Below are positions 8,111-18,949 of a stretch of DNA of 64,000 nucleotides, piece after piece (position 1 is the stretch's first letter; every line of letters starts with the position of its first letter). The DNA lies in NCBI GenBank assembly GCA_015057665.1, contig SVDY01000007.1:1-64000 (forward strand), in the 5' to 3' direction. This DNA comes from Lachnospiraceae bacterium. Its GTDB lineage: Bacteria > Bacillota > Clostridia > Lachnospirales > Lachnospiraceae. Under the pieces are notes generated by a model. That model did not search any database and was not told the origin of the DNA. It saw only the letters and a program-made list of their open reading frames with translations. The position numbers and the translations under genes are program-made.

Positions 8111-9835
8111 ATGAAAGGGATAAGAAGAATTCTTTGGATTATTATTCTGGTTTTAATTGTAACGTTATTTTTAAAGCCGGAAGATAATAAGAAAGTTCTG
8201 GAAGACGGCTTCTATGAGAACTGTTATATGATATCTTTAAAAGAATCAAGGATGCATGTGATTGTGGATGGAAAGAGCATTAGGATAGAGTGTCCGGTAG
8301 AATCAGATGTTGAAAAAGCAGATAAAATTGTAGATATTAAAGTACGAAATAATACAGTTGATAAAATCACATGGAAAGAAGGGCTGGCAGAGGATAAAGT
8401 GGAATCTCTCAATCTGGCGGAAGGATGGATCAATCTGTCTGTATATGGAAAAAAGAAGATCAGTGCAAAGGGTGAAATGTATATCAAAACTGGTAAGGAA
8501 GTCAGACGCCTGTCAAAAGCCGGTTCGCTTTTAAACAGGGACAAGGTTTCCTGTTATATTTATCAGGATGAAATCTGTGCCGTTATCGTGGAAGGAGAGG
8601 AGAATCTTAAGTCTGTCCGGGTGCTGCTTCATGGAGAGATAGAAAATATTTTTCATGAGACTGTAAAATTGACAGGCACTATGCCTTATCGTGTCATTAT
8701 AGATGGAGAAGAAAAGGAATACGAGGCCGGAAAAGATGTGAGCTTTTCAAAAGATATGGGACTTGCCCGTGTGGTTTGTCCTGAAGGGAAGATAAAATTC
8801 CTGTCCATGAAACGGGCTTCCGGTTATCCGGAATACAGGGGAGACATTCTGATTTATTCCTATGAAGAGGGATTTGTAGTCCGCAATGAACTGGAACTGG
8901 AAGAATATCTTTACAGTGTTGTGTCCAGTGAAATGCCCTCCTCCTATCCGGAAGAGGCATTAAAGGCTCAGGCAGTCTGCGCGCGCACTTATGCCATTTA
9001 TCAGATGGAACAGGCTTATTTCGGGGAATACGGGGCACATGTGGACGATACGGTGAACAGTCAGGTCTATAATAATGTGGCGGAAACAGAATCTACGATC
9101 CTGGCGGTAAATGAGACGGAGGGACAGTACCTTTCTTATGAAGACAACCCTATCTGTGCCTATTTTTATTCCACATCCTGCGGTATGACCAGCAATGTAA
9201 AAGATGTATGGATTGGAGATGGGGAGTCTCCGGCTTACCTGACCGGAAAGTTTCAGGGTCAGCCGGATAAACAGGTAAATCTCTCAGAGGAAACAAGTTT
9301 CTATGAATTCATTACGAATGATCAGCCGGACTGTTTTGAGAAGGATGAGAACTGGTTTCGATGGAATGGAATCATTCAGTATGAAGCTTTGACGAAACAT
9401 GTAGAAAATAATATGAAGGATTGGATAAAGCAGTCTCCATCTATGTATCAGATGACTTGTGAAGGAGAAACACTGGGGAAAATTACAAAAGTCCTGGTGG
9501 AAAGCAGAAGCAGCGGTGGTGTAATAAAAAGGCTTTCTTGCATTGGCGAAAAAGGAACATTACAGGTTCAGGGAGAGTATCAGATTCGAAACGTTCTCTG
9601 TCCGGAAGGGACAAAGGTCACATTGCAGGATGGTACAGAAAAGACCTGTACTATGCTTCCAAGCGGATATTTTGCGATAGACAATGAGGACCAGCTTGTT
9701 TTGACAGGCGGAGGATATGGACATGGGGTAGGAATGAGTCAAAACGGAGCAGGAGCCATGGCCGGACTTGGAAAAGGGTATGAAGAAATTCTGGGATTTT
9801 ATTATCCGGAAACACTGCTTTTGGAAGCTTATTAA
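8111..9835 (+). CDS. SpoIID/LytB-domain protein with long N-terminal extension
   Basis: An N-terminal membrane anchor (residues 5-20, ILWIIILVLIVTLFL) is followed by about 230 residues of uncharacterised beta-rich sequence and then a SpoIID domain: LEEYLYSVVSSEMPSSYP, ALKAQAVCARTYAI, FYSTSCGMTSNV, and near the end GGGYGHGVGMSQNGAGAMA. SpoIID is a lytic transglycosylase that trims peptidoglycan during engulfment; other family members act at the vegetative wall. At about 574 residues it is much longer than classical SpoIID (about 340). A GTG at 8099 is also in frame, but it lies inside the AAGGAG sequence (8094-8099), so I prefer the ATG at 8111. It appears to be a single-gene unit. Confidence 0.85.
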   Translation: MKGIRRILWIIILVLIVTLFLKPEDNKKVLEDGFYENCYMISLKESRMHVIVDGKSIRIECPVESDVEKADKIVDIKVRNNTVDKITWKEGLAEDKVESLNLAEGWINLSVYGKKKISAKGEMYIKTGKEVRRLSKAGSLLNRDKVSCYIYQDEICAVIVEGEENLKSVRVLLHGEIENIFHETVKLTGTMPYRVIIDGEEKEYEAGKDVSFSKDMGLARVVCPEGKIKFLSMKRASGYPEYRGDILIYSYEEGFVVRNELELEEYLYSVVSSEMPSSYPEEALKAQAVCARTYAIYQMEQAYFGEYGAHVDDTVNSQVYNNVAETESTILAVNETEGQYLSYEDNPICAYFYSTSCGMTSNVKDVWIGDGESPAYLTGKFQGQPDKQVNLSEETSFYEFITNDQPDCFEKDENWFRWNGIIQYEALTKHVENNMKDWIKQSPSMYQMTCEGETLGKITKVLVESRSSGGVIKRLSCIGEKGTLQVQGEYQIRNVLCPEGTKVTLQDGTEKTCTMLPSGYFAIDNEDQLVLTGGGYGHGVGMSQNGAGAMAGLGKGYEEILGFYYPETLLLEAY

Positions 9836-9991
9836 ATATCAGACATCTGCCGGAATAAACCCTGCTATTTCTTCTTTTGTACGGTTTAAAGAATTCTCAA
9901 AATGTTGTATGATAATGACATAATAAAGAACGCAAAATCATAAATCATTTCCTTATTATTGAGGGTACAAAGAAGAAAGAGGCGTAAAAAG

Positions 9992-10462
9992 ATGAAACTT
10001 TTATTTAAACAGAGATTTTTTTCATGGTTTGACAGTTATGATATCTACAATGAGAGCGGAGCAGTTATTTATACTGTTAAAGGAGAGCTGGCATGGGGAC
10101 ACTGCCTTAGAATCTATGATGCCAATGGTCTTGCAATCGGAATGGTGAAAGAGCGAGTTCTTACTTTTCTTCCTAAATTTGAAATTTATCTGGGAGAGAA
10201 TTGCGTCGGATGTATTGAAAAAGAATTCAGCCTTTTCAAACCGAGATTTCATATCGATTATAACGGCTGGAATGTGGAAGGAAATTTTTTTGAATGGGAT
10301 TACAGTATTCAGGATTCAAGAGGATATGAAATTGCAACCGTATCAAAAGAACTGTTCAACTGGACGGATACTTATGTGATCGATGTGGCAGATCCACAGG
10401 ATGCCCTTGGGGCATTAATGCTTGTACTTGCCATTGATGCAGAGAAGTGTTCCAGAAATTAA
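9992..10462 (+). CDS. LURP-one-related (LOR/YxjI-type) family protein
   Basis: Protein of 156 residues. MKLLFKQRFFSWFDSYDIYN, then repeated short beta elements (GELAWGHCLRIYDANG, LTFLPKFEIY, FSLFKPRFHIDYNG) match the LURP-one-related fold, a Tubby-like beta barrel. The role of bacterial members is unknown. The frame is open upstream to a TTG at 9959, but the ATG at 9992 begins the conserved start and has a purine-rich AAGAGG region nearby. It is soluble, with no signal peptide. The T-box leader of pheST begins about 75 bases downstream, so it is probably transcribed alone. Confidence 0.8.
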   Translation: MKLLFKQRFFSWFDSYDIYNESGAVIYTVKGELAWGHCLRIYDANGLAIGMVKERVLTFLPKFEIYLGENCVGCIEKEFSLFKPRFHIDYNGWNVEGNFFEWDYSIQDSRGYEIATVSKELFNWTDTYVIDVADPQDALGALMLVLAIDAEKCSRN

Positions 10463-10501
10463 TATAGCAGAAGGAGTATTGATTTCCTATATAAAAATAG
10501 G

Positions 10502-10529
10502 TTGACTTTCCTATTCAATATGATAAAAT
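10502..10529 (+). promoter_or_regulatory. Promoter of the T-box-pheST unit
   Basis: TTGACT (10502-10507), a 16-base spacer, TAAAAT (10524-10529). It sits directly before the leader RNA. Confidence 0.6.
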
Positions 10530-10535
10530 GAGAAA

Positions 10536-10885
10536 CGATAGTGAAAAAAGCTATGATGGTACTTAGTAGGGTAGGATTTTCCGCCAGAGAGAAGGGGTCA
10601 CCGGCTGTAAGCCCCTTTCGGTTCAGATTCTATTTCGAAATTCCTGCCGGAGCTGCATCTTTGAAGTCCAGCAACGATTTAACCTGTTGATAGGATAAGT
10701 AGGAGATGACGTCACCTGCACGTTACGCAGATGAAGAGTGCCTGTGCTGGCAGGTGCAGCGAAAGAGACACCGGAAGAATCCGGTATGAAAGCCGCATTT
10801 TATCAGATACAGGAAACAGGGTGGTACCGCGATTATTTTCGTCCCTCGGAATCGAAAGATTCTGGGGGATTTTCTTATTTTATAA
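10536..10885 (+). promoter_or_regulatory. T-box leader, probably tRNA-Phe responsive
   Basis: The invariant T-box sequence GGGTGGTACCGCG is at 10819-10831. It is followed by a terminator whose stem TCCCTCGGAATC (10842-10853) pairs with GATTCTGGGGGA (10858-10869) and runs into TTTTCTTATTTT. Stem I features include CCAGAGAGAAGGGG near 10585 and CACCGGCTGTAAGCCCC. Uncharged tRNA binding would favour the antiterminator and allow pheST expression. UUC triplets (Phe) occur at 10634-10636 and 10641-10643 in the expected specifier region; I cannot tell by eye which one is read. The Phe assignment rests mainly on the downstream genes. Confidence 0.93.
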
Positions 10886-10904
10886 TGAAAAAGGAGAAAC
10901 AGAC

Positions 10905-11924
10905 ATGACAAACATGGATACAATCAGAGCTTCCTATGAAGCAGATCTTGCCCTTGTAGAAGACAGCAAAATGCTTGGCGACTTCTGGACCAAATATTTA
11001 AGCAAGAGCGGAGAAATCCAGAAATTAATGGGCGGAATCAAAAGTGTTCCAAAGGAAGAAAAGAAAGCATACGGACAGGCCGTAAACGAAGTAAAGACAT
11101 GGGCACAGGGTCTCTACGATGCAAAAAAAGAAGAGATGGACAAAAAAGCTATGATGGCTCGTTACGATGATGAAACGATCGATGTAACACTTCCTGCAGC
11201 ATCCACAGGTGCAGGCAACCTTCATCCATTAACTTGTATTAAAAATGAAATTATCGATGTATTTGCAGGTATGGGATTTGAAATTTTCGAAGGTCCTGAA
11301 ATCGAAGACGATGATCACAACTTCACAAGATTAAATGTATTAAAAGATCACCCAAGCCGTGATATGCAGGACACATTCTGGCTGACAGAAGATTTACTTC
11401 TTCGTACCCATACATCACCAGGACAGATTCGTGTGATGGATAAGGGCGAACTTCCAATTAAAGTATTAGTTCCTGGTAAGGTATTCCGTTCAGACTCTGA
11501 TGCTACACATTCTCCAATGTTCTCACAGATGGAAGGACTTGTTGTGGATAAACACATCACACTCTGCGATCTTCAGGGTATGCTTGACCAGTTCGTAAAA
11601 GCACTCTTCTCTGATGAAGCGAAGACAAGACTCCGTCCTTCCTACTTCCCATTCACAGAGCCATCTGTAGAAGTAGATGTAACATGTTTCAAATGCGGCG
11701 GGAAAGGATGTTCTTTATGTAAAGGAACTGGCTGGATCGAAGTACTCGGCGGCGGTATCGTAAACAATAGAGTATTAGAAAACTGTAACATCGATTCTAA
11801 CGAATACTCCGGACTTGCTTTCGGTATCGGTATTGAACGTATCGCCATGTTGAAATACGGTATCAACCATATGGGCAAATTATTCGAAAATGACATCGAA
11901 TTCTTAAAACAGTTCAAAGCGTAA
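10905..11924 (+). CDS. pheS: Phenylalanyl-tRNA synthetase alpha subunit
   Basis: Protein of 339 residues, the usual PheS size. An N-terminal coiled-coil region is followed by the class II catalytic core: HPLTCIKNEIIDVFAGMGFEI, DTFWL then LLRTHTSPGQIRVM, and the final motif 3 SGLAFGIGIERIAMLKYG. Four Cys in FKCGGKGCSLCKGTGW form a likely structural metal knuckle seen in this family. With PheT it charges tRNA-Phe as an alpha2-beta2 enzyme. The start is the ATG at 10905 with AAGGAG upstream; the frame is open further upstream, but that stretch is the T-box leader. pheT follows after 10 bases. Confidence 0.97.
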   Translation: MTNMDTIRASYEADLALVEDSKMLGDFWTKYLSKSGEIQKLMGGIKSVPKEEKKAYGQAVNEVKTWAQGLYDAKKEEMDKKAMMARYDDETIDVTLPAASTGAGNLHPLTCIKNEIIDVFAGMGFEIFEGPEIEDDDHNFTRLNVLKDHPSRDMQDTFWLTEDLLLRTHTSPGQIRVMDKGELPIKVLVPGKVFRSDSDATHSPMFSQMEGLVVDKHITLCDLQGMLDQFVKALFSDEAKTRLRPSYFPFTEPSVEVDVTCFKCGGKGCSLCKGTGWIEVLGGGIVNNRVLENCNIDSNEYSGLAFGIGIERIAMLKYGINHMGKLFENDIEFLKQFKA

Positions 11925-11934
11925 GGAGAGTAAC

Positions 11935-14346
11935 ATGAAAGTTTTATATAGCTGGTTAAAAGAATATGTAGATATTGATATCACACCAAAGGAACTGGAA
12001 GAAAGATTATTCTCCGTAGGTTTCGAAGTTGAAGGTGTAGATTACTTAGGTGAAAATTTAGAAAAAGTTGTAGTAGGTCAGATTACATCCATGGAACACT
12101 ATGAAGGTACACATTTACAGATCTGTCATGTAAACTGTGGTGACATGGGCGAAGACCACCTGATTTTAACAGGTGCAGACAACGTATTTGTAGGTGCAAA
12201 GGTTCCTGCTGCTTTAGTTGGAGCAAAACTCCCATGCGGATTAGATATTCAGCCAAGAAAGATGGTGGGCATGATGTCTTACGGTATGCTCTGTTCCGGC
12301 GAAGAAATGATGCTTAACAAAGACTGGTATCCAGGCGCAGATGTAAATGGCATCATGATCTTGGCAGAAGATGCTCCTCTTGGTATGGAGATGAGAGATT
12401 ATCTTGAATTAGATGACTATTTATTTGACATTTCCATCACAGCAAACCGTCCTGACTGCCAGTCTGTCATCGGTATTGCAAAAGAAGTGGCAGCAGCTCT
12501 TAACAAGCCATTCAAAGCTCCGGATATGAGCTACACAGAAGACGGCACTATTCGTGAAGATATCAGCGTAACAGTTGTCGATAAAGAAACATGTCCAAGA
12601 TATTTAGGACACTATGTATACGATGTTCAGAACGTGGAAACACCTCTCTGGATGAAGAGAAGATTAATTGCTGTAGGTCACAATGCAATCAGCGCTATGG
12701 TTGACATTACAAACTACGTTTTAGTAGAAATCGGACAGCCAATGCATGCATTCGATTTAAGCACTTTAGAAGGTTCTTCCATCGTAGTAAGACGAGCAGA
12801 AGAAGGCGAAAAACTTACAACATTAGATGAAAAAGAACGTGTTCTTACAACGAATAACCTTTTAATCTGTGACAAGGTAAAAGCCGTAGGTCTTGCAGGT
12901 GTTATGGGCGGACTTAACAGTGAAATCAAAGATACAACGAAAGAAGTATTATTCGAATCTGCCAAATTCTTAAAAGACAGCGTTCGTAAAACATCCAGAA
13001 GTTTAGGTCTTCGTTCCGATGCTGCAGCAAGATTTGAAAAAGGTATCGACGAATATACAGTAGAATGCGGTATGGCCCGTGCCCTTAATCTTTGCCAGAC
13101 ATTAGGCGTTGCAAAGATCAGTTCCAGCTCTTTCGATGAAACAGCAGGTGCTTCCAGAGAAAAACGTGTGATCAACGTTGAAACAGCGAAAATCAACTAC
13201 GTTCTTGGTATTGAAGTACCGGAAGAAGAAATGGTAAGAATCTTAAAAGCTCTCCAGTTTGAAGTAGAATTAAATGACGGTGTTCTTACCCTTGCCATCC
13301 CAAGATACCGTGATGATGTAGAGACATATCAGGATATCGCAGAAGAAGTGATCCGTGAATACGGTTACGACAAAGTGGTGCCTACTTTCCTTGATGAAGC
13401 ACAGGTAACAAATGGCGGATTAAATAAGGAACAGAAGAAAGAACTTGCAGTAAAAGAATATCTCTGTGCACAGGGATTCTACGAAATTCAGACAATCGCT
13501 ATGACAGCCAAGTCTGATTTCGATATGTTCTTAATTCCGGAAGATTCCAAGATGAGAGAAGTTGTTGAGTTATTAAATCCAATCACAGAAAACTTAAGCA
13601 TCATGAGAACATTCATGGCTCCATCTATGGTAAAAGTAATCGAAAACAACATCAAGAATGGTCATGATACAATGCGTTTCTTCGAGATGGCAAACATTTA
13701 TCTTCCAAAGGCATTACCACTCGTTGAACCTCCGGTAGAACAGAAAGTTCTCTGCCTTGGAACATGCGGCGCTTTAGAAGATTTCTTTGCATTAAAAGGA
13801 AGTTTAGAAGCCTTTGCATCTTACAACGATTTAGAATTCACATACAAGAGAGGATGTGTTCCTTACTTACATCCAGGCAGAACAGCAGATATATATTGCA
13901 AAGGCGTGAAGGTCGGTCATTTCGGACAGCTTAGATACGAAGTTGTTGACAGCATGAACATCGCCGGCGGTAAAAAAGCAGATACAAAGATTTTCTTAGC
14001 AGAAATCGACTACAGCACTCTGATGACATTATTCAAAGAAGGAATCAAATACATTCCTGAATCCGGATTTGCTGGAAATGAAAGAGATATTTCTATCTTA
14101 ATCGATAAAAAGATTGAATGCGGTGCAATCGTGGATATGATCAAAGCGGCTGACGAAAGAATCAAGAAAGTTACACTTTTCGATATCTTCGAAAGCGAAA
14201 AACTTGGTGCTGATAAGAAGAGTATGGCATTCAACATTAAGCTTGCAGATCCTGCTGCAGATGTGACAGATGCTATGATGGATGACATCTTTGAAGAAGT
14301 ACTTGGATTATTAAGTGAACAGTTTGGCGCACAGATGCGTGGATAA
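11935..14346 (+). CDS. pheT: Phenylalanyl-tRNA synthetase beta subunit
   Basis: Protein of 803 residues starting MKVLYSWLKEYVDI with AAGGAG before the ATG. Domain order is as in bacterial PheT: tRNA-binding OB fold (residues about 40-150), B3/B4 editing domain (about 210-395), B5 domain, a catalytic-like core, and a C-terminal anticodon-binding domain (FAGNERDISILIDKK to the end). It forms the alpha2-beta2 enzyme with PheS and edits Tyr-tRNA-Phe. It is co-transcribed with pheS under T-box control. The length is normal and no defect is seen. Confidence 0.97.
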   Translation: MKVLYSWLKEYVDIDITPKELEERLFSVGFEVEGVDYLGENLEKVVVGQITSMEHYEGTHLQICHVNCGDMGEDHLILTGADNVFVGAKVPAALVGAKLPCGLDIQPRKMVGMMSYGMLCSGEEMMLNKDWYPGADVNGIMILAEDAPLGMEMRDYLELDDYLFDISITANRPDCQSVIGIAKEVAAALNKPFKAPDMSYTEDGTIREDISVTVVDKETCPRYLGHYVYDVQNVETPLWMKRRLIAVGHNAISAMVDITNYVLVEIGQPMHAFDLSTLEGSSIVVRRAEEGEKLTTLDEKERVLTTNNLLICDKVKAVGLAGVMGGLNSEIKDTTKEVLFESAKFLKDSVRKTSRSLGLRSDAAARFEKGIDEYTVECGMARALNLCQTLGVAKISSSSFDETAGASREKRVINVETAKINYVLGIEVPEEEMVRILKALQFEVELNDGVLTLAIPRYRDDVETYQDIAEEVIREYGYDKVVPTFLDEAQVTNGGLNKEQKKELAVKEYLCAQGFYEIQTIAMTAKSDFDMFLIPEDSKMREVVELLNPITENLSIMRTFMAPSMVKVIENNIKNGHDTMRFFEMANIYLPKALPLVEPPVEQKVLCLGTCGALEDFFALKGSLEAFASYNDLEFTYKRGCVPYLHPGRTADIYCKGVKVGHFGQLRYEVVDSMNIAGGKKADTKIFLAEIDYSTLMTLFKEGIKYIPESGFAGNERDISILIDKKIECGAIVDMIKAADERIKKVTLFDIFESEKLGADKKSMAFNIKLADPAADVTDAMMDDIFEEVLGLLSEQFGAQMRG

Positions 14347-14383
14347 AATAGGAAACGGGGCTGCTGAAATCAGTATACCCTAA

Positions 14384-14466
14384 AAAAGAATCGAAGGATA
14401 TTCGAAAATTTTAGGTCACAAGGTGTTGTGACGATGTGATTTTCTGAATAGCCTTCGATTCTTTTG
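14384..14466. terminator. Long hairpin terminator between pheT and eno
   Basis: AAAAGAATCGAAGGATATTC near 14384 pairs with GAATAGCCTTCGATTCTTTT ending near 14464, with A/T runs on both outer sides. It can serve pheT on the plus strand and eno on the minus strand. A smaller hairpin (GTCACAAGGTGTTGTGAC) lies inside it. Confidence 0.8.
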
Positions 14467-14509
14467 TGTTATATAGAAGAGTGGGAAAACAATGAAAAAC
14501 TCTGATTTG

Positions 14510-15892
<1,383 letters not shown>

Positions 15893-15936
15893 CTACATGA
15901 TTTATTCATTGAGTTAGTTTTCTCTAACTTAATTGT

Positions 15937-15965
15937 ATTATATAATGGCTAGAAAGAAAAGTCAA
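15937..15965 (-). promoter_or_regulatory. Sigma-A promoter of eno
   Basis: Minus strand TTGACT (15965-15960), a 17-base spacer, TATAAT (15942-15937). The leader is about 125 bases and also contains a GTTAG/CTAAC inverted repeat near 15911-15928. Confidence 0.8.
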
Positions 15966-15992
15966 GCATAAAATAGTAATGATTACTATTTT

Positions 15993-16018
15993 AAAAAACC
16001 CGGAGTTTTGACTCCGGG
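15993..16018 (-). terminator. Terminator of the PH-domain gene
   Basis: On the minus strand CCCGGAGT (16018-16011) pairs with ACTCCGGG (16006-15999) around CAAA and is followed by TTTTTT. Confidence 0.9.
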
Positions 16019-16039
16019 AAAGTTTATTTTCTAAGATGT

Positions 16040-16414
16040 TTATAAGATGTGCTCTGCAATGGCGGAACAAAGCAGTTTAATATGTTTACTGCCCATAAGC
16101 TGGAAGCGGATCATTCCGATACTGGAAACATAGACAGAGAGCTCTGCATCCAGATCAAGAAAGCCTGCAGTCTCCACAGAAAAAGTCTGGATTTTTCGAT
16201 AAGGGATAGAAGTATAATCTTTCTTCATACCAGTCACTCCCTGAACATTAATACTGATAATTCGTTTGTCTGTGAATACAAGCCGATCACGAACGCTGAC
16301 AAAGCTGTCGATTACGGTTTCTCCTTCAATCAAAAGATCTTCCACGGCGTTAAAACCTTTCTCCGGTTTTTCTGCTGTAAGTTTTAATACTTTTTTATTT
16401 TCAAAATCAATCAT
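16040..16414 (-). CDS. PH-domain protein (bacterial PH type)
   Basis: Protein of 124 residues, start MIDFENKKVLKL with GGAGG upstream at a good distance; the frame is open further upstream, but the ribosome binding site decides the start. VRDRLVFTDKRIISIN, then KKDYTSIPYRKIQTFSVETAG and LSVYVSSIGMIRFQL match the bacterial PH-like domain (bPH_1/YdjJ-like). The role of such small proteins is unknown; cytosolic, no membrane segment. It is a single gene with its own promoter and terminator. Confidence 0.8.
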   Translation of the reverse strand: MIDFENKKVLKLTAEKPEKGFNAVEDLLIEGETVIDSFVSVRDRLVFTDKRIISINVQGVTGMKKDYTSIPYRKIQTFSVETAGFLDLDAELSVYVSSIGMIRFQLMGSKHIKLLCSAIAEHIL

Positions 16415-16454
16415 GTCTGATACCTCCTTATACTTATAAACTGTTCTTTCATAT

Positions 16455-16483
16455 ATTATAGTATGATTCTTTCTTCCTATCAA
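16455..16483 (-). promoter_or_regulatory. Promoter of the PH-domain gene
   Basis: Minus strand TTGATA (16483-16478), a 17-base spacer, TATAAT (16460-16455). Confidence 0.7.
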
Positions 16484-16556
16484 CAAAAGCTTTTATCGGG
16501 ATTTCACAATAGTGATCCTGCAGGCAGAAGGACATAGTCTTTTCACAGACCTGACA

Positions 16557-16585
16557 TTGACATGAATAGTATTTCGTTGTAGAGT
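16557..16585 (+). promoter_or_regulatory. Promoter of the cardiolipin synthase fusion gene
   Basis: TTGACA (16557-16562), a 17-base spacer, TAGAGT (16580-16585), about 25 bases before the ATG. Confidence 0.6.
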
Positions 16586-16610
16586 TATTAAATAATAAGG
16601 AGGAGAAACT

Positions 16611-18938
16611 ATGTATGGTCTGACAATTATTTTTATTGTCTATTCTTTTGCCGGCTGGGTCTTTGAAGTGGTCAGAGCAGCCACAAAAGAAAAACGATTT
16701 ATTAATAAAGGTTTTTTGAATGGTGCAGTCTGTCCTCGTTATGGTTTATCTGTGGCCGCATCCATGATACTTTTATCTCCGGTTCGGGAGCAGTATGTGC
16801 TGGTGTTTTTTGGATGCATGCTGGTTGGTACGATTGTGGAATATCTCTCCGCTGTGGTGCTGGAGAAACTGACTGGAAGTAAATGGTGGGATTATACAGA
16901 GTCTGCCATTCAGTTTCGCGGCAGGGTTAACCTTGCGACTATATTTTTCTGGGGAATTGGCGGGACTGTCTGTTTCTATGTGAATCACACGGCAGTTTAT
17001 TGTCTTAGAAATGTAGAACCTCCAATCTGGCTGACAGGATTGATGGCGGCATTTTTCGTTCTTCTTGCCGTGGATTATATTGCGGCATGTCTTACTGCAT
17101 TGGCAATTCAGGATAAGTTTCACTTCTTATTAAGGATTGCTGCAAGGCTCAGGCTGCTTACAAAGAGAATCGGGAACCGGATTTTTGAGAATCGTGATAT
17201 CTGGCAATGGAAGAAAGAGACCCGGATGGAATCTGCCCGTATCAGAAAAATATACAAAAAAATCAGAGACCAGCGTATGAAAGAATGGCTCAGGCAGCGT
17301 ATGATTCTTGCTGCTCCGGAACTTGCAGCAGATGAGAATTCTTTCCGCCATGTTATCCGTCTTCAAAAACTGAAAAAGCGACATCTGTTTCAGAAAATCC
17401 TATTGAACAGGGTACTTCTCACTGCTGTGGCATTAATTATCCAGATAATCTGGCTGGGAATTCTGTTAACTCGTTTTGCGTCCTTGTCCAGAGAGATTTC
17501 TTTTGTTATGACAGTGCTCAGCCTGTTAATAACAGTATTTATTTTGGCAAAGAATGAAAATGCTGCTTATAAGATAAGCTGGCTTGTCATTATTTTGACT
17601 TTTCCTGTGTTTGGCGGTGTGCTCTATCTTTTCTTCGGAAATAAAAATCCATCCCGCAAGATGAGTACAAAGATTGAAAAAGTCCACCGGGAAAAGAGCC
17701 GGAATTTAAAACCACGGAAGGATGTATTAGAAACGTTAAAGTCGGACAGTGAGAGAGTGGCCGGCCGGTGTAGATATCTTTACGAAATGACAGGCTCTCC
17801 CGTATGGAGAAATACAGAAACAACATATTTTCCACTAGGGGAAGATATGTTTGAAGATATGTTAGCAGAACTGGAAAAAGCAAAACATTTTATTTTCCTG
17901 GAATACTTTATTATAGAAGACGGTATATTCTGGGGAAGTATTGTAGATGTATTGAAGAGAAAAGCCAAGGAAGGCCTGGATGTCCGCCTCATGTATGATG
18001 ATATTGGATGTCTTATGCTTCTTCCGAAAGAATATGTAGAAGAGATGGAAGAAGCGGGGATTTCCTGTATCGCCTTTAATCCTTTCAAACCGGTTCTTTC
18101 TCTGGCTATGAATAACCGCGATCACAGGAAAATTATGGTAATTGACGGACATACTGCTTACACAGGAGGCGTCAATCTGGCGGACGAATACATTAATATG
18201 CTGGACCGGTTTGGACACTGGAAAGATACGGGAATGAAGTTTACTGGTGATGCGGTTGTGAATTTTACAGAGATGTTTCTGGAAATGTGGAATGCATTCC
18301 GGGAGACTGATAAGGATTTTGCTACGTTTCTTGTGGATTCCTGGAAGGGAGAAGAGGAGTTCCGGGAGGAGAATAAAGAGGCAGCAGAAGCGGCCGGATT
18401 TGTACAGCCTTTTGGTGATACACCTCTTGATGATGACCCGACGGCAGAGAATCTGTACATCGATATATTGAATCAGGCAGTAAATTATGTATATATTTAT
18501 ACCCCGTATCTGATTATTGGTGATACCATGCGTCATGCTTTGTGCATGGCTGCGGCAAGAGGTGTAGATGTAAAAATTATTACGCCGGGAATTCCGGACA
18601 AAAAACTTGTGTTCCGAATGACAAGAAGTAATTATAAAGAATTGCTGAAAGCGGGAGTGGAAGTTTATGAATACAAACAGGGCTTTATCCACGCCAAGTC
18701 TTATGTCAGTGATGATACGGATGCAGTTATCGGCACGATCAACATGGATTATAGAAGTTTGTATCTTCATTTTGAGTGTGGTGCCTATCTTTATAAAACA
18801 GATTCTATTATGGATATGAAACAGGATTTCCTTCGGACTTTGAAAAAGTCCAGAAAAATTGAGCTATCTGTTTTAAGACAGGGGCTGTTACAGGAAGTAT
18901 TTGATGCGGTGCTTCAGATTATCGCACCATTGGTATAA
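16611..18938 (+). CDS. PF06541-type membrane domain fused to cardiolipin synthase
   Basis: One uninterrupted frame of 775 residues with a strong AAGGAGGAG. Residues 1-180 form a multi-pass membrane domain starting MYGLTIIFIVYSFAGWVFEVV with KGFLNGAVCPRYG and KWWDYTESAIQFRGRVNL, the pattern of the putative ABC-transporter permease family PF06541 (CmpB). A charged helical linker (about 185-260) leads to a complete cardiolipin synthase: two or three N-terminal membrane helices, then two phospholipase D motifs, HRKIMVID at 505-512 and HAKSYVSD at 694-701. Cardiolipin synthases join two phosphatidylglycerols, releasing glycerol; a bacterial enzyme is usually about 480-510 residues. The N-terminal domain is extra, and its role here is unknown. 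No stop or frameshift separates the parts. Confidence 0.88.
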   Translation: MYGLTIIFIVYSFAGWVFEVVRAATKEKRFINKGFLNGAVCPRYGLSVAASMILLSPVREQYVLVFFGCMLVGTIVEYLSAVVLEKLTGSKWWDYTESAIQFRGRVNLATIFFWGIGGTVCFYVNHTAVYCLRNVEPPIWLTGLMAAFFVLLAVDYIAACLTALAIQDKFHFLLRIAARLRLLTKRIGNRIFENRDIWQWKKETRMESARIRKIYKKIRDQRMKEWLRQRMILAAPELAADENSFRHVIRLQKLKKRHLFQKILLNRVLLTAVALIIQIIWLGILLTRFASLSREISFVMTVLSLLITVFILAKNENAAYKISWLVIILTFPVFGGVLYLFFGNKNPSRKMSTKIEKVHREKSRNLKPRKDVLETLKSDSERVAGRCRYLYEMTGSPVWRNTETTYFPLGEDMFEDMLAELEKAKHFIFLEYFIIEDGIFWGSIVDVLKRKAKEGLDVRLMYDDIGCLMLLPKEYVEEMEEAGISCIAFNPFKPVLSLAMNNRDHRKIMVIDGHTAYTGGVNLADEYINMLDRFGHWKDTGMKFTGDAVVNFTEMFLEMWNAFRETDKDFATFLVDSWKGEEEFREENKEAAEAAGFVQPFGDTPLDDDPTAENLYIDILNQAVNYVYIYTPYLIIGDTMRHALCMAAARGVDVKIITPGIPDKKLVFRMTRSNYKELLKAGVEVYEYKQGFIHAKSYVSDDTDAVIGTINMDYRSLYLHFECGAYLYKTDSIMDMKQDFLRTLKKSRKIELSVLRQGLLQEVFDAVLQIIAPLV

Positions 18939-18949
18939 AAAGTAATATA

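Noticed and set aside
10731-10904. N-terminal extension of pheS
   Set aside because: The frame is open, but the stretch is the T-box antiterminator/terminator; the ATG at 10905 has the ribosome binding site.
17862-18770. 302-codon minus-strand frame inside the cardiolipin synthase gene
   Set aside because: It lies wholly opposite a gene with clear catalytic motifs and has no recognisable domain or ribosome binding site.
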